Positions 27,151 to 37,402 are shown, numbered from the stretch's first letter. The stretch is DNA of 64,000 nucleotides from Nephrocerus scutellatus (GCA_947095585.1 OX352763.1:65071016-65135015), one strand, 5' to 3'. Numbers and translations: made by a program. Notes: generated from the sequence alone by a model not told the origin.

Positions 27151-28370
27151 TATAATCATTATTGTCTGAAATATCTGGAGCAAAGCAATTTTTCAAGCGA
27201 TTCGCATGAAATTCGGAATGTAGGACTAAGATGTGACTATAAGATTTTTTCCTTTGGAAATTCTGGAATATAATCATTATTGTCTGGAATATCTGGAGCA
27301 AAGCAATTTTTCAAGCGATTCGCATGAAATTAGGAATGTAGCACTAAGATGTGACTATAAAATTTCTTCCTATGGAAATTCTGGAATATAATCATTATTG
27401 TCTGGAATTTCTGAAACAAAGCAATTTCTCAAGCGATTGGCATGAAATTCGGAATGTAGGACTATAAGATTTCTTCCTGTGGAAATTCTGGAATATGATC
27501 ATTATTGTCTGGAATTTCTGGAACAAAGCAATTTCTCAAGCGATTCGCATGAAATTCGGAATGTAGGACTAAGATGCGACTATAAGACTTCTTGCTATGG
27601 AAATTCTGGAATACAAACATTATTGTCTGGAAATTCTGGAACAAAGCAATTTCTCAAGCGATTCGCATGAAATTCGGAATGTAGGACTAAGATGTGACTA
27701 TAAGATTTCTTCCTATAGAAATTCTGGAATATAATCATTATTGTCTGGAATATCTGGAGCAAAGCAATTTTTCAAGCGATTCGCATGAAATTCGGAATGT
27801 AGGACTAAGATGTGACTATACGATTTCTTCCTATGGAAATTCTGGAATATGATCATTATTGTCTGGAATTTCTGGAACAAAGCAATTTCTCAAGCGATTC
27901 GCATGAAATTCGGAATGTAGGACTAAGATGCGACTATAAGATGTCTTGCTATGGAAATTCTGGAATATAATCATTACTGTCTGGAATTTCTGGAACAAAG
28001 CAATTTCTCAAGCGATTCGCATGAAATTAGGAATGTAGGACTAAGATGCGACTATAAGACTTCTTGCTATGGAAATTCTTGTATATGATCATTATGGTCT
28101 GGAATTTCTGGAACAAAGCAATTTCTCAAGCGATTCGCATGAAATTCGGAATGCAGGACTAATATGCGGCTATAAGACTTCTTCCTATGGGAATTCTGGA
28201 ATATGATCATTATGGGCTGGAATTTCTGGAACAAAGCAATTTCTCAAGCGATTCGCATGAAATTCGGAATGTAGTACTAAGATGCAATTATAAGACTTCT
28301 TCCTATGGAAATTCTGGAATATGATCATTGTGGTTTGGAATTTTGGGGACTAAGCAATTTCTCAAGCGAC

Positions 28371-28810
28371 TCGTGCCTTTTAATTTAATCGTAATATTGG
28401 CCACAACGAATTTCACTCCAACCAACGCTTAAAGATTACACGCACATATTTTTTTAACAGCTCTTACTTCTCCTACTACTATCGACGTAACTGCGTTACA
28501 TGTTTGTGCAGTGATATGCAATATTTAATGTGTACACACCTAACAATAAATTGTTATGAACATTTAAATCAGGTTATAAATTATTTATTCTGTTGTATGT
28601 GATGTGATTGATGATCATGTATGTGGTTTCAATAACATACAATCAAGCAGAGCAGAACGAAACAAACATATGCAGTATAGGCTGCGGTCAAGAATTCAGC
28701 CGCTGCGCAGTTTATGCTGCATGTTGGTCAAAAATTCATTTTTCAGCCAATGCAGTAAAAAAATCCACTGCGCAGTTTACGCAGCTACTTAAAATTGGAT
28801 GCAAATAGCA
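28371..28810. repeat. Array-edge flank with a diverged piece of the 1.2-kb segment
   Basis: Unique-looking AT-rich DNA after the last satellite monomer. Between about 28,490 and 28,625 it resembles the 3' portion of the 1.2-kb segment: 'cagtgatatgcaatat', 'gttatgaacattta', 'ggttataaattattta' and 'atgtatgtg' occur in the same order as in 2361-2465, but strongly diverged. Short overlapping open frames at 28,604-28,808 show no domain. I see no gene here. Confidence 0.55.
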
Positions 28811-30015
28811 AAATGTAAATGTCAAATTGTCGCCCTGCAAGCATACTGTAAGTCGGTTCAAAATACAGCCGCAATTTCGTGCATACCGACTGCCTGCCAT
28901 TTTTTGTGCAGCACAAGCTGCGAGGCTTCTTAATTCTTTACGGCAGCCGTAGTGATAGTATAGTCTCTGTTCATTTTCTCTCAGTGCTCTGCTCTGCTCT
29001 TTCTATCAACATAGCATAAAATGTGAGTGAGTGCTCTCGTGTTTGGTCGTGTAACAGAAAAAATTACTGCTATAAGTTACAAAAAAAAGAGGCATATAAC
29101 AATGACAACCTGCAAGCTTAAGTCCTTTAATAAATTTTTTTATTTAATCGTATTGCTTAATTATAGACTTAATTTAATCGTATTTAAAAATTATAATGTT
29201 AATATTTGCCAATAGAATAGAATGTAGCAAACATCTACTGCACATGTGGTAGTATAGTCTCTGTTCATGGTGTTCTATCGGTGCTCTGCTCTGTTTGTTC
29301 TATTAACATTGCATAAAATGATACAGTGCTTTGTGAGGGGAAAAAAAATACAAATGTTACAAAAAAGAGGCAAGGCCATTCACAAGTTGCAAGCAACGTT
29401 GCTGTTGCTGCTATTTCCTTTTCTTTTGGCTTATCTTATCCTTACTTATCTTATGTATACAGTAACTAAAGTGAAGTTCGATTGTTGGTTTGATGTTCGA
29501 TCGTAAGTTGGATGTCTGCCACTGAACAACGAATCTACCATCGACCATTGGGTCAATCATCAAACATCATTAGGCATCGGTTCAAAATAACTATTCGATC
29601 ATTTACAGAAATAAGAGAACAATGCAAAAGAAATTTAATGAGAAATAATTGGCCTGCATGTTTCAAAGAAACATTCTTACCATACCATTTCGAAGTATTG
29701 GGCAGCACTACTCACTACTTTTAATTTAAAACTACTCAAATTTTTTATGAGTTGAAACCAAAAGCTGCATTACTGTGTTTGGGCAGTAATATGCAATATG
29801 CAGCAACTTCACAGTTAGTGGTTATGAACATTAAAATTCGCTTATAAATAATTTATATATAATTTGAATTGACGATGATGTATGTGATAAGCTACGGTGC
29901 AAGTCGTAGGACTTGTATTTAGTACAGAAAATTTTTTTAATATATCCGTCCGTGTTTATGTCCCACAGACAACAAGATCTTTGTTTTCTTTTCTTTCGTC
30001 CCGGACGAATGTTGT
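28811..30015. repeat. Array-external relative of the 1.2-kb segment
   Basis: Collinear with the three embedded copies from 'aatgtaaatgtcaaattgtc' to the pyrimidine-rich end, with many substitutions and small indels, for example an extra 'aa' in 'acaaaaaaaagagg' and an extra 'cttatctta' near 29,441. Instead of returning to satellite it runs into 88 bp ending in an LTR terminus and a primer binding site. It is a candidate source, or sister, of the embedded segments. Whether it is the upstream part of the 5' LTR is unclear because the 3' LTR at 40.3-40.7 kb does not resemble it. Confidence 0.75.
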
Positions 30016-30102
30016 CACGCTCAAAACCCACGGCCGTGTCTTCGACACAGCCTACCCTGCTCTTTTTAAGTTTTGAATTGGTCGTAACGTAAAGAACATA
30101 AG
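30016..30102 (+). repeat. 3' end of the 5' LTR (U5-like) of the Gypsy element
   Basis: Bases 30,063-30,103 share 41 positions with one mismatch with 40,642-40,682 at the far end of the provirus (core 'ggtcgtaacgtaaagaac'). The block is followed at once by a primer binding site, as expected for the end of a 5' LTR. The LTR start could not be placed. Confidence 0.7.
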
Positions 30103-30115
30103 TGGCGCAGTCGGC
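30103..30115 (+). promoter_or_regulatory. Primer binding site, tRNA-Ser type
   Basis: The sequence tggcgcagtcgg lies directly after the LTR terminus. TGG pairs with the CCA end and GCAGTCG matches the acceptor end of insect tRNA-Ser, the primer known for 17.6/297-like errantiviruses. At the 3' LTR end the matching position instead reads 'tcgcgcgag', as expected outside the element. Confidence 0.75.
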
Positions 30116-30618
30116 AGGCCTGGAACAAACTAGAAAATTGATGTGTTGTGAAAAAAAAAAATTGAAATACCAATCCCTCCCCGTCAACGGACCTTGCTAA
30201 CTGGAAAGAATCGATCTCCACAGCACATTAAATCCGAGGGTGGATATCTATCATTTAAAGCCAGGAAAATACCTATTACATCTTCTCGTATCACATGTAC
30301 TGGAGCATACAGTGATGTTGCTAGCTATCCTAATAACCTTTGGTCACATGTAAGTCGTTTTAAATATTGAACATTCCTTGTTTCCTAAATTATAAATCAG
30401 TAAAAAACCAGTGATTTTATCTAATATATTATCGTAAAACGTAAACTATTATATACATATTAAATTATATATATATAAAGAGAAAACTATTAAAAAAAAA
30501 GTTTTCTAACTGCAAAAGAAAATAAGGGAATCCCTATTTCCATACAAAAAACCCCAAAGATCATCAAATCTAAATAGTATACCTGAAAAAACTAAACGAG
30601 ATTTTGTGTTTGATAATA
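30116..30618 (+). other. Gypsy leader, no gene
   Basis: Untranslated-leader-like AT-rich stretch between primer site and mariner insertion. It holds an AT dinucleotide run near 30,465-30,478 but no domain. An opposing open frame of 118 codons (29,831-30,187, minus) crosses the LTR and primer site and has no recognisable content, so I regard it as chance. Confidence 0.6.
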
Positions 30619-30649
30619 AAGGGTTATCCATTTCGCGGTTTCAAAAGTA
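30619..30649 (+). repeat. mariner left terminal inverted repeat
   Basis: 31-bp terminus beginning aagggttatcc, preceded by TA. It pairs with 31862-31892 with a single mismatch (c here against t at position 16). Confidence 0.9.
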
Positions 30650-30730
30650 TAGGGCTGGAATTCGACATCTGTCAAACTAAGTTGTTAAAACAATTTTTTT
30701 TTTTCAGTTGAAAGTCTGACATTTACGAAA

Positions 30731-31787
30731 ATGGATCGCTTAACTATCGCACAACGCTTGAAAATTGTAAAAACCTACTACAAAAATGGTGATTCTGCCA
30801 CAGCCACATATCGTGCTTTAAGAGGAGATTATGGTTTACATAATCGTCCAACTACGCAAGCAATTGGCAAAATTGTGAAGAAAGAAGAAATTAGAAGAGA
30901 CTGGATCGGTTACAGATATTGTAAGGCCTGTGAATCATCGTTTCGCTCGTACCACTGAAAATATCGCTGATGTTAGTGAAAGTGTTGCCGAAGACCCGAA
31001 TGTGTCGATTCCTCGTCGTTTTCAGGAATTAGGACTGTCTTATCCATATAAAATTCAGCTCACACAACAACTGAAGCCAGCTGACCATTCGCAACGTCGG
31101 AGATACTTCGAATGGGTGCTTGAACAACAGGCGGTGGACGGCGATTTTTCGAACAAAATATTCTTCAGCGACGAAGCACATTTCTCACTCGGTGGGTATG
31201 TTAACAAACAAAATTGTCGTATTTGGGGTTCTGAGAATCCTCAAGTAATTGAAGAGAGGCCATTACATCCACAAAAAGTCACTGCTTGGTGCGCTCTGCA
31301 GCAATGCGCTGCGGAGGTGTGTTGGACCTTACTTCTTCGAAAACGACAATGGAACGACTGTCACCGTCAATTCGGAGGTTTATGGTCATATGCTAACCGA
31401 CTTTTTTTGCCTGCTATTGAAGAATACGATTTAGAAAATATGTTTTTTCAACAAGACGGTGCCACATGCCACAGAACTCGAGCGAACATGGCTTTATTGC
31501 AAGAGACATTTCCTGGCCGCGTAATTTCTCGTCGTGGCGATATCAACTGGCCACCAAGATCATGCGATTTGACACCGCTTGACTTTTTTTTGTGGGGCTA
31601 CGCGAAAGACCGTGTTTATGCAGATAAACCTTTAACTCTTGAGCACTTAAAAACCAATATTCGTCAAGTTATGGCTGAGAAACCGCCCAATATGTGTCAA
31701 AAAGTGGTAAAAAATTACCTCAGAAGAATTGATGCTTGCAACAATTCGCGTGGTGGTCATTTAATTGATGTAGTGTTTCACACATAA
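30731..31787 (+). pseudogene. mariner transposase, frameshifted
   Basis: The start ATG at 30,731 opens an N-terminal helix-turn-helix region (about 60 residues, 'RLKIVKTYYKNGDSATATYR'). The frame shifts near 30,920-30,950 into the catalytic part. There 'FFSDEAHFSL' (31,165 region), 'FFQQDGATCH' (31,445 region) and 'CDLTPLDFFLWG' (31,565 region) mark the three catalytic aspartates. The spacing from the second to the third (the D of LDFF) is 41 residues, the DD41D signature of rosa-like mariners. The stretch 31,295-31,405 reads correctly only in the next frame ('GPYFFENDNGTTVTVNSEVY'), so two compensating frameshifts flank it, and a short deletion after 'RRFQELGLSYP' is likely. The product is non-functional. 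Confidence 0.88.
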
Positions 31788-31861
31788 TGTCAACGTTCAA
31801 ACTTTATAATAAAAAAGAAATATCATGATAAAAAATATTTTATATGTGTTTTATTTACGTT

Positions 31862-31892
31862 TACTTTTGAAACCGCAAAATGGATAACCCTT
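31862..31892 (-). repeat. mariner right terminal inverted repeat
   Basis: Reverse complement of the left terminus, ending ggataaccctt and followed by TA. Confidence 0.9.
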
Positions 31893-32101
31893 TATTAATT
31901 TGAATCCAATTGCATTAAATTTGACCGAAAACACGTATTTGAACAATACTCTCCAAACAAATCCAACTGATATTTTTAACACGTTGAAAATTCCGGATGT
32001 AACCTCGCTTCAACGGCAACCCATGGTTACTCCACGAATTCCTAAACAATGTTGAGGAAATTTTACTTTACATACGAAATATTGACGGTTCACCATATTC
32101 A

Positions 32102-32629
32102 ATGATCATATTATGTGCTATCCGAAACAAAATCGAGGGGCAAGCTAACGAAGTCTTGAATACTTACGGAACCCCATTAAATTGGGATGAAATAAAAAAA
32201 AAACTAATTCTACATTATTCAGATAAAAGAACTGAAACGACACTAATACGAGACTTACATACGTTATGGCAGTATAATAAAACTGTAGAGGAATTTTATA
32301 GCACCGTCATCGAAATTCAAGCCACAATTTTTAATAACATACTAATTCATGAAACAAAGTAAATCGTAATTCAAGCAAAGAAAAACTTGTATGCAGAAAT
32401 GTCTCTCAACGCTTTCCTAACGGGTATAACAGAACCACTTGGATCGGTTATTAGAGCCATGAAACCCGACTATCTTCTAGTTGCTTTGTCCTACTGCATA
32501 CCTACAATAAACCGTTTTATTACACAAACCGATTTAACCAACAACCCAGAAACTTGCACACAATACCACATTCTTACCCACCACGACATATTAATGACAG
32601 AGTTAGAGCACATAGCTATTCACCGCTAA
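32102..32629 (+). pseudogene. Gypsy gag-like remnant
   Basis: Two open stretches in the same frame are separated by a stop at 32,360-32,362. The first contains 'LNWDEIKKKLILHYSDKR' and 'DLHTLWQYNKTVEEFY', and the second 'LNAFLTGITEPLGSVIRAMKP'. Both resemble capsid regions of insect Gypsy gag proteins. The start is lost upstream and the frame breaks after about 32,600. Bases 32,640-33,090 are probably the remaining gag tail with several frame changes; I see no zinc knuckle. Confidence 0.7.
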
Positions 32630-33087
32630 ATAATACAAGGCACTTTTCACAATTTCAACCTCAATCCTTTTATAATCAGAATACATTATATGGTTAATCA
32701 ACAACTACTAACACCAAATCATAATAATCTCAGAAATCCCTCTGAATATCAGATTCCTATACAAAGACAGAAAACACCTAGTACCTTGGTTACAAACAAC
32801 ACATCAGAGACTTCCTCTTCCAGAACCGATGGAAACTTCAGGGAATACACGACTATCACACAGGACTAACAGAACGAACCTTACAAGCCAACAAACGTAC
32901 GGACAACCTATATTTACAAGAGAAGAAATACACAACCTTTCCTCAAATGAAGAAAATAGAAATATAGCATACCAACAAAATTTAGACCACTTTTATGACG
33001 AAAATGGATTTAATAAAACACCAGGCGACACCTTTCAGGCACACGATAACTCAAATTTTCAGTTATATGCCTCGAATCACCATCAGG

Positions 33088-33621
33088 AAACATAGACATA
33101 AACTTACACGGATTAACTGTACCATATATATAAATATCTCCTCACCATTTGGAAGACCACTTACATTTTTAATTGACACAGGCGCTTCCACCTCTTTTAT
33201 AAGCCCTCAATTTACAAATAGTGCAGAACACATCAACTGCACACCTATTACAATAACAACCATACTAAACAAATACCAAATTAACAAACAAATTTCATTC
33301 CCAACATTTATAGAATTTAAGCAACCGGGCAAACTCACATTTTTAATATTTAAATTCCACACCTATTTTGATGACTCATTACAACAAATAGAAGCTATAA
33401 TTGACCTCAATACTAACACACTAACTACAAAAAATTCCACAATCCCTATCATCTTTAAACCCAATCTTACATCTGGAACACTAATAATACCTTCAAACTC
33501 AAAACAAGTAATAAAAGTTCCCATTAACATCCGAGACGGAGATTTTTACATACAAAATACAAATTTAAGCCCCCACCTTTGCATTTCAGCAAAATTTTAT
33601 AAAGCACACGAATCAGTTTAG
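33088..33621 (+). pseudogene. Gypsy pol: aspartic protease segment
   Basis: Open stretch of about 175 codons containing the retropepsin active-site motif 'LIDTGAS' (about 33,172-33,192) after 'RPLTF', followed by β-strand-rich sequence typical of the protease and its linker to the reverse transcriptase. It lies directly upstream of the RT start, in a different frame. It is the best preserved part of this pol. Confidence 0.8.
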
Positions 33622-33623
33622 TG

Positions 33624-33869
33624 GAAATCGTTAATAAATGCAATTATCCACAAACAATTTTAGTAGATCAACCACTAAAAGTTCTACCGTATAACTCCTA
33701 CGAGTATGACGAAGTAAATAATTTCAATATACAATCAAACGAAATTGAAGATCTAATTTCCAGTGGCATAGAAATATGTAAATCATATGATGATATATTT
33801 TTCAAAGGACACAAAACCCTTAGCTTTTCTAATCAAGTCAAACACAAAACAACCACAACAGATGAAATA
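33624..33869 (+). pseudogene. Gypsy pol: N-terminal RT piece, cut by LINE insertion
   Basis: Continues pol with the linker and first strand of RT, up to 'TTTTDEI' at 33,869, where a LINE begins. The same reading resumes at 36,684 after the LINE's poly(A). The open frame extends past the junction by chance for about eight codons. Confidence 0.7.
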
Positions 33870-33873
33870 ATGG

Positions 33874-36280
33874 TTGACCTATTCGAATGGTAGAGATCGA
33901 TCAGGTGAAACCGCTGAACTATTTTCAAATGTTAATCTTTTCACCCAACTCGTTGATAAGCCAACTAGGTATCCCGATACTACTGGTCAATCACCTCACC
34001 TTTTAGATTTATTTCTTACAACTATGCCTGATAAATATTCAATTGATGTATCTGCTCCATTAGGTCTTTCTGACCATGCTTTGATAGTAGCCAAATTTTC
34101 AATATCACCAGCCCTTATAGAGACTACAAGTAAAAGGCTACTCTGGCACTATAGAAATGCTAACTGGGAGCTCCTGAACCAATTTTATAGCTCATTTGAT
34201 TGGTCAACCTGTTTTTCCAGCAATAATGCTGATGAAGCATCACAACTTATAACGTCAACCATTTTGCTAGGAATGAAAAATTTCATTCCTTCTTCATTTA
34301 AAAAGAAAAATACTCATAAAAATAAATGGTTTAACGAACATTGCAGGTCAGCAGTCGCGTGTAAAAAAGCAGCCCATTTGGACTACGTTAATTGCACTTC
34401 AGAAGAAAACCTTGTGAAGTTTCGAATAGCTAGAAACAGATCAAACGCTATATTGAAAAGGTCCAAAATAATATATGACCTTAAGATTCGAGATAGCATG
34501 CGAAAAATTTTGGATTCTGATTCAAACAGTCGAAGCTTTTGGTCGTTTGCTGCATTGGTTAAAAGAAACTTTGCAGACAATACTTCGTCTATTCCTTCTT
34601 TATTTCATAATGGTATTCATTATAGAACTAATATTGAGAAAGCTAATCTCTTAGCTTCTCATTTCGCTGGTGCGTCTACTCTTCCTTTAACTAATCTCCC
34701 GAATCTAGGCCCAGGTATGTCTAAAATCTATTTTCGGAAACGGGTTGTTTCAAAGATTCTGAAAGAACTTGACCCCAATAAAGCGACTGGCCCCGACGGT
34801 ATTCCGCCATTAGTATTGAAAAGTTGTCATCTTACTTTGGCAAAACCGCTTAGCAAATTGTTTCATCTCTCAATGAAGACAGGTGTTTTTCCATCATTTT
34901 GGAAAATAGCAAATATTCAACCCGTTCCGAAAAAAGGTGATAAATCGGCACCTACGAACTACCGACCTATTGCTTTGTTGTCGGTTCTATCGAAGGTAAT
35001 GGAATCTATCGTTAATTTCAGACTAATGAACTATCTGGATTCGAATGTTCTTTTATCCGATGTGCAGTATGGATTTCGTAAAAATCAATCTTCAGGCGAA
35101 CTAATGACGTGCATGACTCATTGTTTGGAGCGAAGCATTGAAAACCTAGGTGAATCAAGCGTTGTTTCCTTAGATATTGCTAAAGCTTTTGATAGAGTAT
35201 GGCATGATTGTCTTATTAATAAGATTCGTGCGCTGAATTTACACTCCTCTCTCATTACATGGATTGAGAATTATTTATGGAACCGTAAAATAAAAGTTGT
35301 ATTAAATGGTATATCTTCAGATTCACATGGGATCAATACTGGCGTGCCTCAAGGATCATCCTTGTCGCCCACGCTCTTCTTGATATATATCAACGACCTG
35401 TTGTCTTCTACAACTTGTGATATCCATTCATTTGCTGATGATACAACACTATCGGCCTCCATTGAGTTTGACAATCAAAAAGCATGCAATTCTCGCTTGA
35501 ATGGTTCGCGTGAATTAATGAATTTGACTATTCTGTCTAATATTCAAATCATTCTTGATTGGGGCATTTCTAACAGAGTAGAATTTAACCCAAATAAATT
35601 CCAGTATTGCCTTTTTTTCTCAGAAGACAACTCAACATTATGTTCCTCCTGTTATTAATGGTACCTCTATTGCGAGATCTGATTCACTTAAGTTGTTAGG
35701 TTTAAAAGTATCAAGTGATCTTTCCTGGAAAGAACATATTTATGAAATTTCAATAAGAGCTAGCCAATGTTTAGGCTTCATAAGACGTTGTATCTTCTAC
35801 TTCACTCCCTCTGAAGTGTTAAGATTATATAAATCTTATGTTAGACCAATTTTAGAATTTAATTCATATGTGTGGGGTGGTGCTCCAAGATCGCATTTGG
35901 TTCATCTTGATGGTGTTCAGAATAGAGTTATCCGTTTGATAAACGATGTAACCATTACTTCGTCTCTTGATACTTTGGAGCACAGACGAAATGTAGGAGC
36001 TTTATCTGTTTTCTATAAATTTTACAACGGTAAATGTTCTTTAGAAACCCGTTCTCTAGTTCCTGGGCCTTTTCTCAGTAACGTAAACACTCGTTTAAGG
36101 TGCAATCAACATAGATTTGCCTTAAAACTTTTTTCATGTAGAACCCAACACTTTAAATCCTCCTTTTTTCCTAGAGTCTCTTCGATGTGGAATCAATTGG
36201 TCGAACACGTGTTTCCAGAATCTTATAATCTGCAGGCGTTCAAATTAGCCGTTAACAACTTCTTGAAGGATGATGGTTAA
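33874..36280 (+). pseudogene. LINE ORF2: endonuclease C-terminus, reverse transcriptase, C-terminal domain
   Basis: The first 594 codons begin with the last part of an apurinic-type endonuclease ('TQLVDKPTRYPDTTG', 'PLGLSDHALIVAKF'). RT blocks follow in order: 'NKATGPDGIPPLVL', 'NYRPIALLSVLSKVMES', 'QYGFRKNQSSGELM', 'SLDIAKAFDRVWHDCL', 'GVPQGSSLSPTLFLIYIND' and the catalytic 'FADDTTL'. One frameshift between 35,650 and 35,693 separates this from a 195-codon C-terminal part ('LVHLDGVQNRVIRLI'). The style fits the CR1/L2/Jockey group; I do not assign the clade. Apart from the missing 5' end and the frameshift it is well preserved, so it is younger than the surrounding Gypsy. Confidence 0.88.
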
Positions 36281-36309
36281 AGTATTCATAAGTTGTTTCT
36301 TAATATATA

Positions 36310-36340
<31 letters not shown>

Positions 36341-36684
36341 TGTTTATCAGTATTTTTAAATTATTTTTATAAATTGTAATATTTTCTTGGTCAAGGTTTT
36401 TTGTAGTTTTCCCTGACCATGATTCATTGATAAAAGTATTTGGACTCGCGTCGTTCTAAATTCGTGTTCGTTTTTCGTATTGTTTTTCCAATGAATCAGG
36501 GAGAATTCTGAGAAAATAAATTGAAACCGGCTACAAACGTGAGGAATGTGATATATTGTAAATCACATTCTTTCGATTTTTATTTTATTTTGAATTTAAT
36601 AAAGGGCTTAGCCCAACTTATTGCCGTGACGTAAGTCATCCCTTGGCATTAAGTCTCTACATAAAAAAAAAAAAAAAAAAAAAA
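36281..36684 (+). other. LINE 3' UTR with A runs and hairpin
   Basis: Contains A runs at 36,309-36,334 and 36,663-36,684, a polyadenylation-like 'aataaa' near 36,598, and a perfect 9-bp hairpin: gaatgtgat at 36,544-36,552 pairs with atcacattc at 36,562-36,570 around a 9-nt loop. Such 3' hairpins can be the recognition element for LINE reverse transcriptases. Confidence 0.65.
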
Positions 36685-37314
36685 TACCTAACTATACAAA
36701 GTCATATAGATATCCGTATGTTCACAAAGAAGAAGTCAATAAACAAATTAACAACATGTTGGAACAAAACATTATTTGTCGTAGCTTTGCGAACGGAAAT
36801 AGAAAATGGAGGCTTGTTATCGACTACCGCAAACTGAACGAAAAAACAATATCCGATCGTTACCCAATACCAAACATTAATGAAATATTAGACAAACTCG
36901 GTATGTGTATGTAGGTACTTTACAACCATGGACTTAGCCAGCGGATTCCATCAGAAAGAAATCCATCCGAAAGACATACCCAAAACAGCATTTACAGTAA
37001 AAGGACGACATTTTGAATTCCTTCGTATGTCGTTCGGTTTGAAGAAAGCACCATCTACATTCCAACGTGTAATGGATAATGTATTGAAAGATTTACAAGG
37101 TAATATTTGCATTGTTTATCTCGACGATATTATTATATATTCCACCCCACTACAAGAACATATAGAAATTTTAAAAAAAGTATTTGAAAGACTCCGCGAA
37201 TTAAATCTAAAAATACAACTTGAAAAATCAGAATTCCTTCGTGAAGAAATTGCGTTTTTAGGACATATTGTAACAACAAAAGGAGTAAGAACCAATACCG
37301 AAAAATCCAAGTAA
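36685..37314 (+). pseudogene. Gypsy pol: reverse transcriptase core
   Basis: Resumes pol after the LINE with the RT substrate-strand region ('WRLVIDYRKLNE' at about 36,800). A stop or frameshift follows near 36,911, then an open stretch from 36,928 with 'MDLASGFHQKEIHP', 'FGLKKAPSTFQRVMDN' and the catalytic 'IVYLDDIIIYS' (about 37,117-37,140). It ends with the RT thumb-proximal 'FLGHIVTTKGV'. The YLDD box is intact but the frame is not. Confidence 0.85.
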
Positions 37315-37402
37315 TAAAGAACTTCCCCATTTCCCGAACCCAAACTGAAATTAAATCATTTATAGAAAATTCATTCAAGACTTTGCACGACTAATAAAAC
37401 CT

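Larger units (their letters stand above)
14752..28370. repeat. 118-bp satellite array, block 4 (longest uninterrupted)
   Basis: About 115 monomers in one orientation without the 1.2-kb segment. The block is built from overlapping higher-order copies, described separately. Monomers become more diverged after about 27,900: mutations accumulate in 'gggctgg', 'gatgcgactata' and 'gatgcaattata', and the array dissolves at 28,330-28,370 in a monomer with 'ggggactaagcaattt'. This is the usual decay of array edges that escape homogenisation. Confidence 0.97.
30619..31892 (+). mobile_element. mariner-family DNA transposon, 1274 bp, DD41D (rosa-like)
   Basis: Both ends carry a 31-bp terminal inverted repeat that starts aagggttatccattt and ends caaaagta, with one mismatch. 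The element is flanked by TA on each side (30617-30618 and 31893-31894), the target duplication of the Tc1/mariner superfamily. It lies in the Gypsy leader, so it inserted after that element. Intact ends mean it could in principle be moved by an active relative, though its own gene is broken. Confidence 0.92.
33870..36684 (+). mobile_element. 5'-truncated LINE, 2.8 kb, inserted in Gypsy RT
   Basis: The left junction follows 'gaaata' at 33,869. The right end is a 22-bp A run (36,663-36,684) followed by 'tacctaac', which rejoins the Gypsy RT. A short 'aaata'-type target duplication is possible but ambiguous because of the A run. The body starts in the middle of the endonuclease domain, so it is 5'-truncated as usual for LINEs. 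A second A run (36,309-36,334) divides the tail from a 330-bp 3' segment. Confidence 0.88.

Noticed and set aside
1..28370. Dozens of recurring 60-87 codon open frames on both strands
   Set aside because: They repeat with the 118-bp monomer, occur in opposed frames, and result from the lack of stops in some frames of the satellite. No start context or domain supports a protein.
1..28370. CRISPR-like regular repeat spacing
   Set aside because: The repeats are contiguous 118-bp units with no unique spacers, and all other content is eukaryotic.
29831..30187. 118-codon minus-strand open frame
   Set aside because: It runs across an LTR end, a primer site and the Gypsy leader on the wrong strand, and shows no domain.
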